A model generated the notes under the pieces. The model made no database searches. It saw only the letters and a program-made list of their open reading frames with translations, and was not told the origin of the DNA. A program made the translations under genes and the position numbers. From contig NZ_CP080504.1 of NCBI RefSeq assembly GCF_020342435.1, positions 565,692-629,691 on the forward strand: 64,000 bases of DNA, written 5' to 3'. This DNA comes from Candidatus Vallotiella sp. (ex Adelges kitamiensis) (GTDB lineage Bacteria > Pseudomonadota > Gammaproteobacteria > Burkholderiales > Burkholderiaceae). The stretch's first letter is position 1; each line of letters starts with the position of its first letter. Positions 22,105 through 33,034 of the stretch are shown one piece after another.

Positions 22105-23439
22105 TTAGTACTTTCCCGACCGAGTCACTATCAAATTAGTTAGAAATTCAGATAAACGTTTGCCCGGTACCCGTTGCTGAATATTATCCCCGCTTGTGCG
22201 ATCGCTGCGTAGCGACTTGATTGATACTTCATCTCGCTGAAGCTCGTCATCACCAAGTATCACTGCGTATGCAGCGCCGCTCGCATCTGCAAGTTTCATT
22301 TGTGACTTAAAACTAACCAACACATCATCCGAACTGCAGTGCAAGATCACATCTAATCCCGCATCACGCAGTTGTTCTGCAACTACAAACGCAAAACTAC
22401 GCGCCGCAGCACCTTGGTGCACAATGTAAACGTCGCAGCCTTCCTCAGACGGCACTACTATTTGATCTTCGCGTATCAGTTCCAAGATACGCTCGACGCC
22501 CAAAGCCCAGCCGCATGCTAGTGCCGGCTTGCCCCCAAGTTGGTTGATTAGTGGATCATATCGGCCACCCCCGCCTACAGTACCTTGTGCACCGAGCTTG
22601 TCAGTTACCCATTCAAATACTGTCATATTATAATAGTCTAACCCTCGAACAAGACGAGGATTAATGGTAAACGTAATATTGTTTTCGCTTAATAAAGATT
22701 GAATACCCTCGAAATGAGCAAGCGATTCATTCCCGAGAAAATCAATTAGTTTCGGTGCATTAGCTGCAATATCCTGTAATGCAGGATTTTTTGTGTCGAG
22801 CACACGTAACGGATTCGTATAGAGTCGATGCTTTGAATCATCATCAAGCAACTCGATATATCTCTCCAGATAGGCGATTAATTGATCACGGTGAGCAGCG
22901 CGTTCTTGTTTATGCCCCAGGGAATTAAGTTCAAGCCGAATACCTGTAAGGTTTAAGTCACCCCAAAGTCGTTGGCACATCAGGATAATTTCTGCATCGA
23001 TATCCGGACCTTTGAACCCAAGCGCCTCAACGCCGACTTGATGAAATTGACGGTAGCGACCGCGCTGTGGACGTTCGTGGCGAAACATCGGTCCGATATA
23101 CCAAAGACGCTTTGGACCATCGTATAGCAGGTTATGTTCAATCGCCGCTCGAACTATCGCAGCAGTGTTTTCGGGACGCATTGTTAATTTCTTCCCGTTT
23201 AGTGAATCAATAAAGCTATACATTTCTTTTTCAACAATATCGGTCACTTCGCCGATACCACGCCTAAACAATGACGTATATTCGAGAATTGGGGTTCGGA
23301 TGTTCTGGTATCCGTAGGAGTGTAATATCGATGTGACGGTTTTTTCAAAAAAAAACCACAAACTGACGTCGCGAGGCAGGATGTCATTCATTCCCTTGAC
23401 TCCAGTTAACCTCTCTAGGTTACGCTTCTTTTCTGTCAT
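22105..23439 (-). CDS. hisS: Histidyl-tRNA synthetase
   Basis: A 444-residue class II synthetase. It begins with [18 protein letters not shown] (about 11-28), then class II motif 2 [17 protein letters not shown] and the HisRS-specific [13 protein letters not shown] and [15 protein letters not shown]. Motif 3 is [14 protein letters not shown]. The C-terminal anticodon-binding domain follows. Sixty-odd bases separate it from ispG. It ends near the yfgM relic. Confidence 0.97.
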   Translation of the reverse strand: MTEKKRNLERLTGVKGMNDILPRDVSLWFFFEKTVTSILHSYGYQNIRTPILEYTSLFRRGIGEVTDIVEKEMYSFIDSLNGKKLTMRPENTAAIVRAAIEHNLLYDGPKRLWYIGPMFRHERPQRGRYRQFHQVGVEALGFKGPDIDAEIILMCQRLWGDLNLTGIRLELNSLGHKQERAAHRDQLIAYLERYIELLDDDSKHRLYTNPLRVLDTKNPALQDIAANAPKLIDFLGNESLAHFEGIQSLLSENNITFTINPRLVRGLDYYNMTVFEWVTDKLGAQGTVGGGGRYDPLINQLGGKPALACGWALGVERILELIREDQIVVPSEEGCDVYIVHQGAAARSFAFVVAEQLRDAGLDVILHCSSDDVLVSFKSQMKLADASGAAYAVILGDDELQRDEVSIKSLRSDRTSGDNIQQRVPGKRLSEFLTNLIVTRSGKY

Positions 23440-23487
23440 ATCGATTTAAGAATATCCGGGTTAAGTAGCGTGCTTATAGCAGATACT

Positions 23488-24801
23488 TCAGCGCACTATC
23501 GTTGCACTATAAGTGCGCTGAACATAGTCATGAACGATATCCTGAAATTGCTCTGCGATACGCTCGCCACGTAGCGTAGTCGCTTTTATACCGTTGATGA
23601 ATACAGGCGCCACTGGATCTTCACCGGCTCCTGGCAAGCTAATGCCAACATTTGCGTGCTTAGACTCGCCAGGACCATTAACGATACAGCCCATTACTGC
23701 GACATTCATCGTTTCCACCCCTGGATACTGCTTTCCCCACACTAGCATTTGAGTGCGAAGATAGTTCTGAATTCTCGATGCTAACTTCTGAAATACAGCG
23801 CTTGTTGTACGTCCACAACCAGGACACGCAATTACCGTCGGCATAAAAGAGCGTAGCCCCATTGTCTGTAAAATCTCTTGAGCAACAATAACCTCGCCGG
23901 TACGTAAAGCCCCGGGCTCCGGAGTAAGCGAAACACGAATCGTGTCACCGATTCCCCTTTGCAGTAACACTGATAGCGAAACAGCCGACGCAATAATGCC
24001 TCTCGAACCTACTCCCGCTTCGGTTAGCCCTAGGTGTAAGGCAAAACTACAACGCAGCGCCAACGCTTGATAGATCGCAATTAAATCCTGAACACCGCTA
24101 ACTTTACACGAAAGCACAATTCTGTCTCGTCCTAAACCAAGCTCGACAGCACGCTCAGCTGAGCCAATAGCGGACTGGATTAGTGCCTCGTACATCACGC
24201 TTTTAGAGTCCCACGGCATTGCGCGTTGCGAATTCTCGTCCATCATTCGTGCAAGCAGGTCTTGGTCTAGACTTCCCCAATTTACACCGATGCGCACTGG
24301 CTTATCATAGAAAATTGCAGCCTCAATCATCTGTGAGAGTTGTGTGTTGCGCTTAGCGCCTTGCCCAACATTGCCTGGATTAATTCGGTATTTCGACAGC
24401 GCCTTCGCACAATCTGGATAGTCGCGCAGCAGTAAATGTCCATTGTAGTGAAAATCGCCAACAAGAGGCACTTTTATGCCCATGCGGTCAAGTTGCTCAC
24501 GGATTTCCGGCACTGTGGCTGCGGCTTCAGATGTATTAATTGTAATTCGCACCAACTCAGAGCCTGCTTGCGCAAGCTTCTTAATCTCGAGTGCGGTACT
24601 AATCGGATCGGCAGTATTAGTGCTTGTCATCGACTGAACAAGAACCGGTGCACCACCACCAATCGTCACCGTATGTTCCTGCCAACGCACTGTAACCGCA
24701 TGCGATTGGCGCCTTGGGTCAGAACTACTACATACTTGTTTGCCTGCCGAGATAAAGCTCGTCATCGGCATTCTGAAAGGCATTGAATTGCCCAATTGCA
24801 T
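23488..24801 (-). CDS. ispG: 4-hydroxy-3-methylbut-2-enyl-diphosphate synthase IspG
   Basis: A 437-residue enzyme of the MEP isoprenoid pathway that reduces MEcPP to HMBPP. The TIM-barrel part has [14 protein letters not shown] (about 53-66), INPGNVGQG and [11 protein letters not shown]. The C-terminal iron-sulfur domain keeps ACPGCGRTT and [13 protein letters not shown], providing the cluster cysteines. It shows the usual length of Burkholderia IspG. In Burkholderia it is followed upstream by rodZ/pilF and rlmN; here only rlmN remains. Confidence 0.96.
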   Translation of the reverse strand: MQLGNSMPFRMPMTSFISAGKQVCSSSDPRRQSHAVTVRWQEHTVTIGGGAPVLVQSMTSTNTADPISTALEIKKLAQAGSELVRITINTSEAAATVPEIREQLDRMGIKVPLVGDFHYNGHLLLRDYPDCAKALSKYRINPGNVGQGAKRNTQLSQMIEAAIFYDKPVRIGVNWGSLDQDLLARMMDENSQRAMPWDSKSVMYEALIQSAIGSAERAVELGLGRDRIVLSCKVSGVQDLIAIYQALALRCSFALHLGLTEAGVGSRGIIASAVSLSVLLQRGIGDTIRVSLTPEPGALRTGEVIVAQEILQTMGLRSFMPTVIACPGCGRTTSAVFQKLASRIQNYLRTQMLVWGKQYPGVETMNVAVMGCIVNGPGESKHANVGISLPGAGEDPVAPVFINGIKATTLRGERIAEQFQDIVHDYVQRTYSATIVR

Positions 24802-25745
24802 GAAATACCAATCCTATTAAATTATAATGTCGGTATGCCGAGGCCGATGCAACCTCGTCAAAATTGACTGACGACAAGCCAGCTACGCTTAGCTACATTT
24901 TATAGCTATGATTGAAACGTTAGTGTTGCTCTGCAAGCTTGCATATTCAGAAAAAGGGACTAACTTATCGCTATATTGCGATAAGTTACACTAATCTCTC
25001 TTGATAGAAGTTGATTATTAGCATCACTTTGCTATTAGGATAGTAGGCTGCTTTATTCAGCATCTCACACTGAGGTAATTTATTTAGATAGTGTGCTCAT
25101 CTCTGATGTATATGCATAGCTACTAACGCGGCATCTATGTTTTTCTTACTTGTACTTGCATTTCTGCTCTTTTAATAAACGATCTAGCCTCTCCTTACTA
25201 GTGGGGTCCATACTATGCTGATTTCAGCCAGTATAATCATAAGATAAGAATCCAAATCTATATCTGAGGTTTAAAGGTACCTCTAAATTTATACAGGTTT
25301 AATCAGCGCAGCGGCACCTTGGAGCGTATTGATTAGTACTATCGGATTAATCCAAATTATCTTTGCATAGCTGCGTACTACACTAATTGCAAACATTGTA
25401 TCTAGTATGCAACTATAACCGTCTAGTTATAACTTACACAACTTCTGCGGCGCAACTTTTAAGCGTGCAGATATTCTCTATTGTATCTTTTAGCTTTTCA
25501 CAGCTTTTCAAGCTGTGTGCTAACCTGCCGAAGCGGATTCAGCTGAAATGCCCGAAATTTTAACGTTTAACAGAGATACTTAATAATCAATCATCTCTAA
25601 TTTCTTATAGGATTTTCATCTTTTTTACGGTACTGTACTGTTAACTTTACTCAAATAAGAAGCCTAAGATTATAATCTTGATTTGAATTTGACTATACAG
25701 TTCAAAATTCTTAGTATATCTAACTGCATTATCGCCCCTCAGATT
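24802..25745. other. Gene-free stretch between ispG and rlmN
   Basis: About 940 bases where Burkholderia, as I recall it, carries a RodZ-like helix-turn-helix gene and pilF. I found no clear trace of either. A short minus-strand open piece near 25560-25500 reads KFRAFQLNPLRQVSTQLEKL but matches nothing I recognise. A strong hairpin lies at 24961-24988 and a smaller one at 25498-25516. Confidence 0.4.
24961..24988. repeat. Inverted repeat, 11-bp perfect arms
   Basis: TAACTTATCGC (24961-24971) and its complement (24978-24988) flank a 6-base loop TATATT. No T-run follows on either strand. It lies upstream of ispG and far downstream of rlmN. Confidence 0.8.
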
Positions 25746-26858
25746 TTACATGAAGCTAGCGCTGGCATTTTGTAAATTACGCTTAGATAGATGGGTGCGA
25801 TCATACACCTTACCTGCTAATTGACCGCAAGCTGCATCAATATCAGCGCCACGCGTTTTACGCACTGTTACCACAACACCTCCGTCTATCAGAATCTGCG
25901 CGAATCGCTTAATCCTCTCCGGGCGAGAGCATAACAATCTAGATTCAGGGAAGGGATTAAAAGGTATTAAGTTAAATTTGCATGACATATCGCGGGTCAA
26001 CGCTAGAAGTTGCTGTGCACACTTGTCGCTATCGTTAATGCTATCTAACATACAATATTCAAACGTAATAAAATTGCGAGGCGCAACACACAAATATCGT
26101 CTACATGCCATCATCAATTCTTTTAAAGAATACTTTTTGTTAAGCGGTACTAATTTATCGCGTAACGTGTCATTGGGTGCATGTAGCGATACAGCTAATG
26201 CCACAGGCAATTCATCCGCTAGCCGGTCAATCATCGGTACTAGTCCCGAAGTAGAAAGCGTTACGCGTCGACGTGATAATCCGTACGAGTGGTCGTCAAT
26301 CATTAACCGCATGGAGGACACGACTGCATCAAAATTCAGTAGCGGTTCACCCATGCCCATCATTACTACATTTGTGATTACTCGTTCACTAGAAGGAACT
26401 CTGCTGCGTGATGCGCGCAGCGCGAACTCTGCCATCCATAGTTGGCCAATAATCTCTCCGATGACAAGATTGCGCGAAAAACCTTGTTTTCCCGTCGAAC
26501 AAAAGAAGCAGTTTACAGCACAGCCGGCTTGCGAAGAAATGCATAGGGTACCGCGTTCCTGTTCCGGGATATAAACAGTTTCTATAGCATTTCCCGAACC
26601 GATATCAAGCAGCCATTTCCGCGTGCCATCTTCGGACGTGCAGTCTTTCAGAACTGGGGGATGGCGGATAGATGAACAGGTTTTTAACTTGTCGCGTAGA
26701 GATTTCGAGAGCACTGTCATCGCATCAAAATCGCTAATGCCATTTAGATGGATACAACGCTGCAATTGTCGCGCACGAAATGGCTTCTCGCCAAAACTTG
26801 CGCAATACGCCACGAAACCAAGAGGATCAAGATCTAGAAGATTCTGCGCTTCAGTCAT
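25746..26858 (-). CDS. rlmN: Dual-specificity RNA methyltransferase RlmN
   Basis: A 370-residue radical-SAM enzyme that methylates A2503 of 23S rRNA and A37 of some tRNAs. The radical-SAM triad is [14 protein letters not shown] (about 112-125). [25 protein letters not shown] and the catalytic-cysteine-bearing C-terminal segment [11 protein letters not shown] are present. It starts 17 bases after ndk, probably one transcript. Retained while the neighbouring rRNA methylase rlmD has decayed. Confidence 0.95.
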   Translation of the reverse strand: MTEAQNLLDLDPLGFVAYCASFGEKPFRARQLQRCIHLNGISDFDAMTVLSKSLRDKLKTCSSIRHPPVLKDCTSEDGTRKWLLDIGSGNAIETVYIPEQERGTLCISSQAGCAVNCFFCSTGKQGFSRNLVIGEIIGQLWMAEFALRASRSRVPSSERVITNVVMMGMGEPLLNFDAVVSSMRLMIDDHSYGLSRRRVTLSTSGLVPMIDRLADELPVALAVSLHAPNDTLRDKLVPLNKKYSLKELMMACRRYLCVAPRNFITFEYCMLDSINDSDKCAQQLLALTRDMSCKFNLIPFNPFPESRLLCSRPERIKRFAQILIDGGVVVTVRKTRGADIDAACGQLAGKVYDRTHLSKRNLQNASASFM

Positions 26859-26874
26859 TGTTACACTTTGAGTC

Positions 26875-27324
26875 TTAAGGAGTGCCCGAGGTAATAGAAT
26901 ATCGAGAATAGATATTCATTTCCGGGAAAAAGAAGGCGATCTCAATAGCCGCTGTTTTCGGTGCATCAGAACCATGTATTGTATTAGCATCAATACTTTC
27001 CGAGAAATCCGAACGAATTGTACCTTTGTCTGCTTTTTTAGGATCAGTCTCGCCCATAAGCTTACGATGCTTTGCGATTGCATCCTCACCTTCAAGCACC
27101 TGAATCATGATTGGGCCTGATATCATAAACTTGATCAGATTCTTAAAAAAGAACTGATTTTTATGTACTGCGTAAAACTTTTCTGCATCTGCATATGACA
27201 GATGAACCATACGGGCTGCTATAATCTTTAGACCGGCATTTTCAAAACGACTGTATATCTGACCGATTACATTTTTAGTGACAGCATCGGGTTTAATAAT
27301 TGACAAAGTTCGTTCTTTCATCAT
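26875..27324 (-). CDS. ndk: Nucleoside diphosphate kinase with C-terminal extension
   Basis: A 149-residue kinase that equalises nucleoside triphosphate pools. The start [20 protein letters not shown] and the catalytic His in [19 protein letters not shown] are intact. Burkholderia Ndk normally ends at NVYSR; here NIYSR continues for nine residues (YSITSGTP and surroundings) to a later stop, apparently by loss of the original stop codon. The usual KNRxLMG region appears as KHRKLMG. Enzyme function should be unaffected, since the C terminus lies outside the active site. Confidence 0.94.
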   Translation of the reverse strand: MMKERTLSIIKPDAVTKNVIGQIYSRFENAGLKIIAARMVHLSYADAEKFYAVHKNQFFFKNLIKFMISGPIMIQVLEGEDAIAKHRKLMGETDPKKADKGTIRSDFSESIDANTIHGSDAPKTAAIEIAFFFPEMNIYSRYSITSGTP

Positions 27325-27541
27325 GAAAAAATTCCGAGAAAATGAGAAAACTATGGAGCTTACATAGACACCATCCTAGCATGAACAGGTGTATTATTAA
27401 TCGAAAACCCTACGGAATTGCCTGACTATAAATCAGACTATAATTCTGACATAACGTATTGCTTGGTGATCAAAGCATCACGATGAGGTGCTAGTACTGG
27501 TGCCAGCATCGTTAGCAAGTTAAATACCATAAGGAAAAACT

Positions 27542-28246
27542 ATGGATGACTCTCGTATCTATGAGATAGGACATACTAGCGCCGTCGCGTCTACTCAAAC
27601 GCAATATAGAGTATTGCGCAACACATACTGGTTACTAGCAGTATCTATGGTGCCAAGCGTGTTTGGTGCGTGGATTGGAGTTTCTACCGGCTTTTCACTA
27701 TTCACCATCACCTCGCCGATAATAAGTTTTCTAGCTTTTCTTGCAATCTCAGTTAGCTTCATGTTAGCAATCGAGCGGACCAAGAATCGTGCGATGGGCG
27801 TGTACGTCTTGCTCGGCTTCACATTTTTCATGGGCCTGATGCTCTCGCGTCTACTAAGCTTTATTCTCGGATTTACAAATGGCACATCACTAATTATGAT
27901 GGCTTTTGGTGGAACCAGTTTGATTTTTGCCATAATGGCAACGATCGCTACAGTTAGTAAGCATGATTTTACTAGTTTGGGAAAATGGTTATTTGTTGGT
28001 GTACTTGTGCTGCTTCTTGCTTCCGCTGCGAATATCTTTCTGCAGATTCCCGCATTAATACTAACAGCGTCGGTTTTAGCAATTATCATTTTCTCGGCTT
28101 ATATACTGTTAGACGTACAGCGCGTGGTTAAAGGCGGCGAGACAAACTATATTAGCGCGACGCTCATGATCTATCTAGATCTATACAACGTATTTACAAA
28201 TCTTCTAGCGTTACTCGGGATTTTTGGTGAAAATCGTGATAGCTAA
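27542..28246 (+). CDS. Bax inhibitor-1/YccA family membrane protein
   Basis: A 234-residue integral membrane protein of the BI-1 (UPF0005) family with about seven hydrophobic segments. Typical residues are TYWLLAVSMVPSVFGAWIG near the start, GTSLIFAIMATIATVSKHDFTSLGKWL in the middle and the C-terminal YILLDVQRVVKGGETNYISATLMIYLDLYNVFTNLLALLG. In E. coli YccA modulates FtsH proteolysis, a possible link with hflK and hflC in this window (inference). A Shine-Dalgarno AAGGAA precedes the ATG. Confidence 0.92.
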   Translation: MDDSRIYEIGHTSAVASTQTQYRVLRNTYWLLAVSMVPSVFGAWIGVSTGFSLFTITSPIISFLAFLAISVSFMLAIERTKNRAMGVYVLLGFTFFMGLMLSRLLSFILGFTNGTSLIMMAFGGTSLIFAIMATIATVSKHDFTSLGKWLFVGVLVLLLASAANIFLQIPALILTASVLAIIIFSAYILLDVQRVVKGGETNYISATLMIYLDLYNVFTNLLALLGIFGENRDS

Positions 28247-28258
28247 ATCATCAATGAT

Positions 28259-28278
28259 GACGGGCGCATGCGCCCGTC
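28259..28278 (+). terminator. GC-rich palindrome after the BI-1 gene, possible terminator
   Basis: GACGGGCGCA and its exact complement TGCGCCCGTC abut with no loop, 12 bases after the stop codon. It can fold as an 8-bp GC-rich stem with a four-base loop. No T-run follows, so termination is uncertain. Confidence 0.45.
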
Positions 28279-28531
28279 TAAACCGGAAATAAAAAAGAAC
28301 ACCGCCAAGTTTATCAGCTTTTAGGCTTGTTCTATATTGCTACTTTTATACAGTACCCCTAATATAAGGGGGCTTCCTGTCCTAGTAGTCTAGTATTATT
28401 AGAATTATACCCCTTCAAAACAGGTAAGAGATTCGACATGCGAGATAGTGAAAACATGTCTACGATACCTATACCAGCCAGCTGATAGAAGCTCTTCGTA
28501 TACTAGTAATCTGGTATCAGGCGCTGGGTAG

Positions 28532-28912
28532 CTAGGTTGCAGGTGCACAAACGATTCGCACTGGCGAAATGCCTATTGCAAGTCTGCTCAGTCTGCTGAG
28601 CGCTTTAATACAGTTAGCGTGCCTCTTCACGCGGGAGATTAATAAAGTGATCGCATTAAACCGGACAAGCCCGTGTAAGTTACAAGGCGTATACCTTGAA
28701 TAAATCAAATATAAAAATGATGCATGCATTTTGAGATTATTAAAACAAACTTTAATATTAATTACTTCCTTCGCGAACCGTATGAGTGGCAATGTAAAAT
28801 TGCCTAACCCATAAAATAAATCTAGTACACAGTCGATGCGTTCTGATGAAAGTAGCCACACCGACTTGATGATTATCGTTTATTCATCTACTAATTAACC
28901 TGTATTAAATCC
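28532..28912 (-). pseudogene. rlmD: Relic of 23S rRNA m5U1939 methyltransferase
   Basis: The minus strand preserves RlmD (RumA) signatures with stops between them. From 28912 it reads DLIQVN, two stops, MNKR, a stop, then LLSSERIDCVLDLFYGLGNFTLPLIRFAKEV, the SAM-binding motif (normally DLFCGLGNFTLPLA; here Cys is Tyr). Further down SPVRIVCAPAT matches the family's ERIVYVSCNPATLA, and the catalytic-cysteine region is lost. The N-terminal TRAM domain and the C-terminal end are not found. In Burkholderia rumA lies between rpoS and ndk, which is this place. Confidence 0.75.
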
Positions 28913-29634
28913 GACTTCTGTATCGAGACCATCTAATAAATAGTCATATAGTCTATCGACTGTTAGGCTATGTTAGCCTCAAATACTAATTGAGTAGAAA
29001 TCGTTGTATATTCAAAACAGCCCTAAATTTTTTAGCTGCCGTTAAAAAATCAGATTGTATCTAGGGCATGAAAGTGTACCGAGTGTACCAATTCTATGAC
29101 GTCTATCAAATAAGCGTCACAGGATTTATATGTATAAACGTATTAAACACATTTTAATATTCACAGGGGTGTTATACACCTAGTGTTATTTAATAGTTTT
29201 TCTTTAGAAAAACGCGACGTCATCCATTATTCTTACAATAAACATCATAATATCATGATGTTTATTCTCGCAATAGCATCACCATATACAATAAAATCAC
29301 ATCAGACATCTCTTGATAGACAAAACTTAGTTTGCTTATCATTTATGATGAATGAATTTAATCCCCTTAAAGATATCTAGTATGCTAGAGAAGTCGAATA
29401 GAAAAAATGTAGATTGGGCCCAATTCTAAATTTTTCTATAAAAAAGCTAGCAATATAAGCACGATTTTAGTAGAAAAATATAATTCTAGTGACTAGGCCA
29501 AGATTATACTTGGTCATATCTTTTACTTACTATTAATCTACGTTTAAACGTATCCGATAAATATCTAACCTATAACAATATTCGAAATATTAGGAGAAAG
29601 ATAGATTTACACTACATTCACTTTAGTCTACCCG
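28913..29634. other. Gene-free stretch where rpoS would be expected
   Basis: In Burkholderia and many proteobacteria rpoS follows nlpD. Here the 720 AT-rich bases after nlpD hold no sigma-factor motifs that I can find in any minus-strand frame I checked. The only structured element is the inverted repeat at 29237-29266. A plus-strand frame at 29183-29380 looks random. Confidence 0.45.
29237..29266. repeat. Inverted repeat, 12-bp perfect arms
   Basis: AATAAACATCAT (29237-29248) and its exact complement (29255-29266) flank the loop AATATC. It lies in a gene desert with no clear transcript to terminate. Confidence 0.85.
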
Positions 29635-30510
29635 CTATTGGGGTGGAAGATAGTTCATGGGATCGATAGGCTTACCTTGTTTCCGTATCTCAAAATGTAA
29701 TATCGCCTTGTCCGAATTAACACCTCCCATTTCGGCGATTACCTGATTTTTTATTACAAAGTCACCTTCTTTAACGAGTAAAATACCGTTATGCGCATAA
29801 GCAGTTAGATATTGTTCATCATGTTTAATAATAATAAGATTCCTATATCCGTGTAGTCCATCTCCGGCATAAACAATGCGTCCATCCTCTGAGGCTTTTA
29901 TTGTTGCACCGAACGCACCAATAAGATTTAGACCTTTGTTCTTTAACTTATCAAATGGACTAAGAACCAGCCCGCATATAGGCCATACAAAATTGATATT
30001 CTTAACTGATGCATCTGTCTGTATTGGAATCGATGCAATTATAGATGCTGAATCATGGGATGGAGCTAAATTAGTCGTGTTTCCTATACTAGGCAAAGAA
30101 GCAGCGACGTTAATTCCTGGAGGACTAACCCGTAGTAATTGATTAATTTCGATTGGACTCGTGTTCTTTAGGTTATTCCATGCAGCGATATCGCGGTAAT
30201 TCTGCTCATTCTCAAGAGCGATTCGATACAACGTGTCGCCCAACTTTACACGATAGTATCCTAGCGGTGTCCGACCTAATGTCGCAGCTGATGCTATGGT
30301 GCCATTAGCAGAAAGTAGCGAGGCGCTATGACTAATAACGGGGGCAGGATCTAGTCGAGTCGAACACGCTGCTAGCATTACTAGCGCTGTAGCTACACAG
30401 CTTGTTTTCTTAACTTTTACTAGACTCTCATCCACGCTCTTACTCCATAATGTGCTCTTGAGCACTAATTTACTCGCGATTGAAGAGGATAAAGTAAATT
30501 TACTAAACAT
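29635..30510 (-). CDS. nlpD: NlpD-like LysM / M23 lipoprotein
   Basis: A 291-residue envelope protein. A lipobox VMLAAC (Cys about 49) is followed by a LysM domain, YRVKLGDTLYRIALENEQ to NQLLRVSPPG (about 85-130), and a LytM/M23 fold at the C terminus (GLNLIGAFGATIKASEDGRIVYAGDG to LHFEIRKQGKPIDPMNYL). NlpD-type LytM domains lack a full zinc site and activate the amidase AmiC during division; the GATIKAS segment here likewise lacks the HxxxD of active enzymes. The 48-residue leader is long and a GTG start further in (at VDESLVK) is possible. It lies between the pcm relic and the place of rpoS. Confidence 0.88.
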   Translation of the reverse strand: MFSKFTLSSSIASKLVLKSTLWSKSVDESLVKVKKTSCVATALVMLAACSTRLDPAPVISHSASLLSANGTIASAATLGRTPLGYYRVKLGDTLYRIALENEQNYRDIAAWNNLKNTSPIEINQLLRVSPPGINVAASLPSIGNTTNLAPSHDSASIIASIPIQTDASVKNINFVWPICGLVLSPFDKLKNKGLNLIGAFGATIKASEDGRIVYAGDGLHGYRNLIIIKHDEQYLTAYAHNGILLVKEGDFVIKNQVIAEMGGVNSDKAILHFEIRKQGKPIDPMNYLPPQ

Positions 30511-30719
30511 AGCGTTCAGTACTTCATGACAATCTAACGAAAAGCTTATTCCTTAAGACTATGAGAGCTTTCTAGCCATCATCGAAATACACGCGAATTC
30601 TTTACAAACACAACAGATGCATAATAGTTTTACTAGCTTATATAATATATTTATACATTTAATCGAATATGTATTGCTTACAAGGTAGCTCAGCATTACT
30701 GATGTTTACATAACTACAA

Positions 30720-30860
30720 ACGTTAGGAGAAATCGTTTGCTAGCGCTCAATTAATAAGTAGTCTAGTATTCTTATAGACCTGTGTAGCCAGAACCTGGGT
30801 ACTTACAGCGCCAGAACTTACGGATGTATCGACGTTATTCCCAAAGATATTTTCTATATT
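30720..30860 (-). pseudogene. pcm: Relic of protein-L-isoaspartate methyltransferase
   Basis: Between surE and nlpD, the position of pcm in many proteobacteria, the minus strand reads VLATQVYKNTRLLIN (from 30794) before a stop. A one-frame shift then gives TISP. This resembles the Pcm segment ALASxAYxDTALPIGHxQTISQP. The SAM-binding GTGCGY motif cannot be found, and the whole gap is only about 415 bases, too short for a 600-base gene. The match is short; position in the gene order supports it. Confidence 0.5.
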
Positions 30861-30926
30861 ATCATTAATTATTTAGCCTAAGCTTAGGCGCATAGTGTGA
30901 AGAGGCAATAGCGGGTTGGTGTGTAT

Positions 30927-31685
30927 CTATAGATTACATCGACGCCCCTTCGACCATTCTTTTAGCGAAGAAATTAATCTTATATCAGTTAAATCTAATT
31001 GCAGTGGTGTAAGTGAAATGTCGCCCGCCGCTACCGCATAAAAGTCTGTTCCTTCGCTGGCATCAAGTACGGCTCCAGCTGCCCCGATCCAATAGATAGG
31101 CTCACCGCGTGGATTTCTCGTGCAGATCACTGGCTGTGATGGCTGCCGCTTACCAAGACGCGTGACGCGCCAAGTTCCGATTTCAGAATATAGCTTATTA
31201 GGAATATTCACATTTAGTAGCATATGGGTGGACAGTGGTACCTGTAACCAATACTGCACAATATCAGCAGCTATTCGAACAGCCGAATCTAGATGTGCCC
31301 AATTTTTATTGACCAGCGAAAACGCAATTGATGGAACACCAAATAGAAATCCCTCAGCAGCTGCTGCAACAGTACCGGAATAAAGCGTATCCTCACCCAT
31401 ATTCTGCCCATTGTTCATGCCGGACACTACTAGATCTGGTTTACCATCTAGTAGCTGGGTTAGTGCCACATGTACGCAATCAGCGGGCGTTCCATTTACA
31501 TAGCGAAAACCATTTTCGGCAGTAAAAACCGATACAGGCCGCCACAATGTCAATGAGTTTGATGCACCACTACAATTGTATTCCGGCGCGACCACCGCTA
31601 CCTTTCCTAAAGGCGTAAGTGCACGGTAGAGCGTCGTGAGCCCGGGTGCCAAATAACCATCATCGTTACTAAGCAGAATCTTCAT
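30927..31685 (-). CDS. surE: 5'/3'-nucleotidase SurE
   Basis: A 252-residue metal-dependent nucleotidase or exopolyphosphatase. The metal-binding start [16 protein letters not shown] (Asp-Asp at 8-9) and [14 protein letters not shown] (Ser and Asn of the active site) are intact, with SGMNNGQN (about 90-97) and [11 protein letters not shown]. In bacteria surE usually precedes pcm and nlpD, as the remaining pieces show here. Length matches the family. Confidence 0.95.
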   Translation of the reverse strand: MKILLSNDDGYLAPGLTTLYRALTPLGKVAVVAPEYNCSGASNSLTLWRPVSVFTAENGFRYVNGTPADCVHVALTQLLDGKPDLVVSGMNNGQNMGEDTLYSGTVAAAAEGFLFGVPSIAFSLVNKNWAHLDSAVRIAADIVQYWLQVPLSTHMLLNVNIPNKLYSEIGTWRVTRLGKRQPSQPVICTRNPRGEPIYWIGAAGAVLDASEGTDFYAVAAGDISLTPLQLDLTDIRLISSLKEWSKGRRCNL

Positions 31686-31982
31686 TAGGTGATTGTAACT
31701 GAGTATATCTCAATAACTGATAGCAATTAAGTGCAGACTTAAGCATGCAAGCGCAAGAAGTTATCTCAGCAATCAAGAAGAAGGTGCCGGCATAAAACGT
31801 CTATCTTATAGGAACTGTATCAGAACAAGCGGGCGCATCAAAACCATGCACACACCATCTACTATAGATGGATAGCGATAATTATTACTCTATACAATCG
31901 AAAACTATAGGCGTACTTTAAGCTATAAAATCTTTCTAGAACTCATCAGCTAGTTTCTAAATATTTAGGCTTAATTACATGC

Positions 31983-32585
31983 TTATACTGAGCGCCGATC
32001 TAGTACCGCACGAGCGATCGTTCCAGCATCAACATATTCGAGCTCACTGCCAATAGGCACACCGCGGGCAAGCCGTGTGACTGTTAGGTCGCGGTCTTTA
32101 AGCATTTGGCTTAGGTAATGTGCAGTTGCTTCGCCTTCATTTGTAAAGTTGGTAGCTAGTATAACTTCACTTACTATATTGTCAGTAGCTCGGCTTATGA
32201 GCCGACTGAAATGAATCTCACATGGCCCAATACCATTAAGCGGGCTCAAGCGTCCCATAAGCACAAAATATAGCCCACAATAGATAAGAGTTTGTTCGAG
32301 CATAATCTGGTCAGTAGGCATCTCGACTACACATAGTAGTGTTGGATCGCGGCGCTCATTACTGCATAGCTCACATATGTTATGCTCAGTGAATGTATTA
32401 CACCGCTCGCAATGTTTAAGTGCCTGTGTCGCGTGCAGCAGAGACCGCCCGAGCCGCTGCGCTCCCTCTTGGTCATTCTGCATCAAGTGATAAGCAATAC
32501 GCTGCGCGGACTTCGGTCCAATACCGGGTAATGTACGCAATGCATCAATTATAGTTTCTAGCGCGGAAAGCGGTTTCTCGTTCAT
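31983..32585 (-). CDS. recR: Recombination mediator protein RecR
   Basis: A 200-residue protein that helps RecA load at gaps with RecF and RecO. A helix-hairpin-helix region ([19 protein letters not shown], about 17-35), a zinc-finger with [16 protein letters not shown] (about 58-73) and a Toprim domain are seen. It lies 69 bases after ybaB in the conserved dnaX-ybaB-recR order. Length is as in Burkholderia. Confidence 0.96.
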   Translation of the reverse strand: MNEKPLSALETIIDALRTLPGIGPKSAQRIAYHLMQNDQEGAQRLGRSLLHATQALKHCERCNTFTEHNICELCSNERRDPTLLCVVEMPTDQIMLEQTLIYCGLYFVLMGRLSPLNGIGPCEIHFSRLISRATDNIVSEVILATNFTNEGEATAHYLSQMLKDRDLTVTRLARGVPIGSELEYVDAGTIARAVLDRRSV

Positions 32586-32654
32586 ACACGTCGCGCCTCA
32601 ATGTAAACTAGCAACCGAAACGCGACATATTTATTCATAGAGAGCCCTCGAAAA

Positions 32655-32981
32655 TCAAAATGGCAGTTTAAAACCTGGCGGCAGAGGAAATTCTGCGCCC
32701 ATCCCAGACATTTTTTTCTGCGTTATTGCCTCCATCTTACGTACTCCATCATTAAATGCAGCTGCAACTAGATCTTCAAGCATTTCCTTGTCATCAGATA
32801 ACAAGCTTGGATCGATTGTGACACGCCGCACTTCGTTTTTGCAGTCCATTGTCACTTTTACTAGACCAGCACCAGACTGGCCTTCTATTTCGATATGCGC
32901 TAGCTGTTCCTGCATCTTTTTCATATTTTCTTGCATTTGCTGCGCTTGCTTCATCCAACTAGCAAGTTGATCTTTCATCAT
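32655..32981 (-). CDS. ybaB: YbaB/EbfC nucleoid-associated protein
   Basis: A 108-residue DNA-binding protein of the YbaB/EbfC family. It begins with a Gln- and Met-rich helix ([19 protein letters not shown], about 9-27), followed by [29 protein letters not shown] and ending [18 protein letters not shown], all family-typical. It is thought to bind DNA as a dimer near replication or recombination sites. It lies between dnaX and recR, 53 bases after dnaX. Confidence 0.95.
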   Translation of the reverse strand: MMKDQLASWMKQAQQMQENMKKMQEQLAHIEIEGQSGAGLVKVTMDCKNEVRRVTIDPSLLSDDKEMLEDLVAAAFNDGVRKMEAITQKKMSGMGAEFPLPPGFKLPF

Positions 32982-33034
32982 AATAGAACTCCTTCAAATA
33001 GCTGGAGATGTTGCATTGGCTGATGATCATACAG

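Noticed and set aside
29183..29380. Plus-strand frame of 65 codons
   Set aside because: Contains the inverted repeat, no family, random composition.
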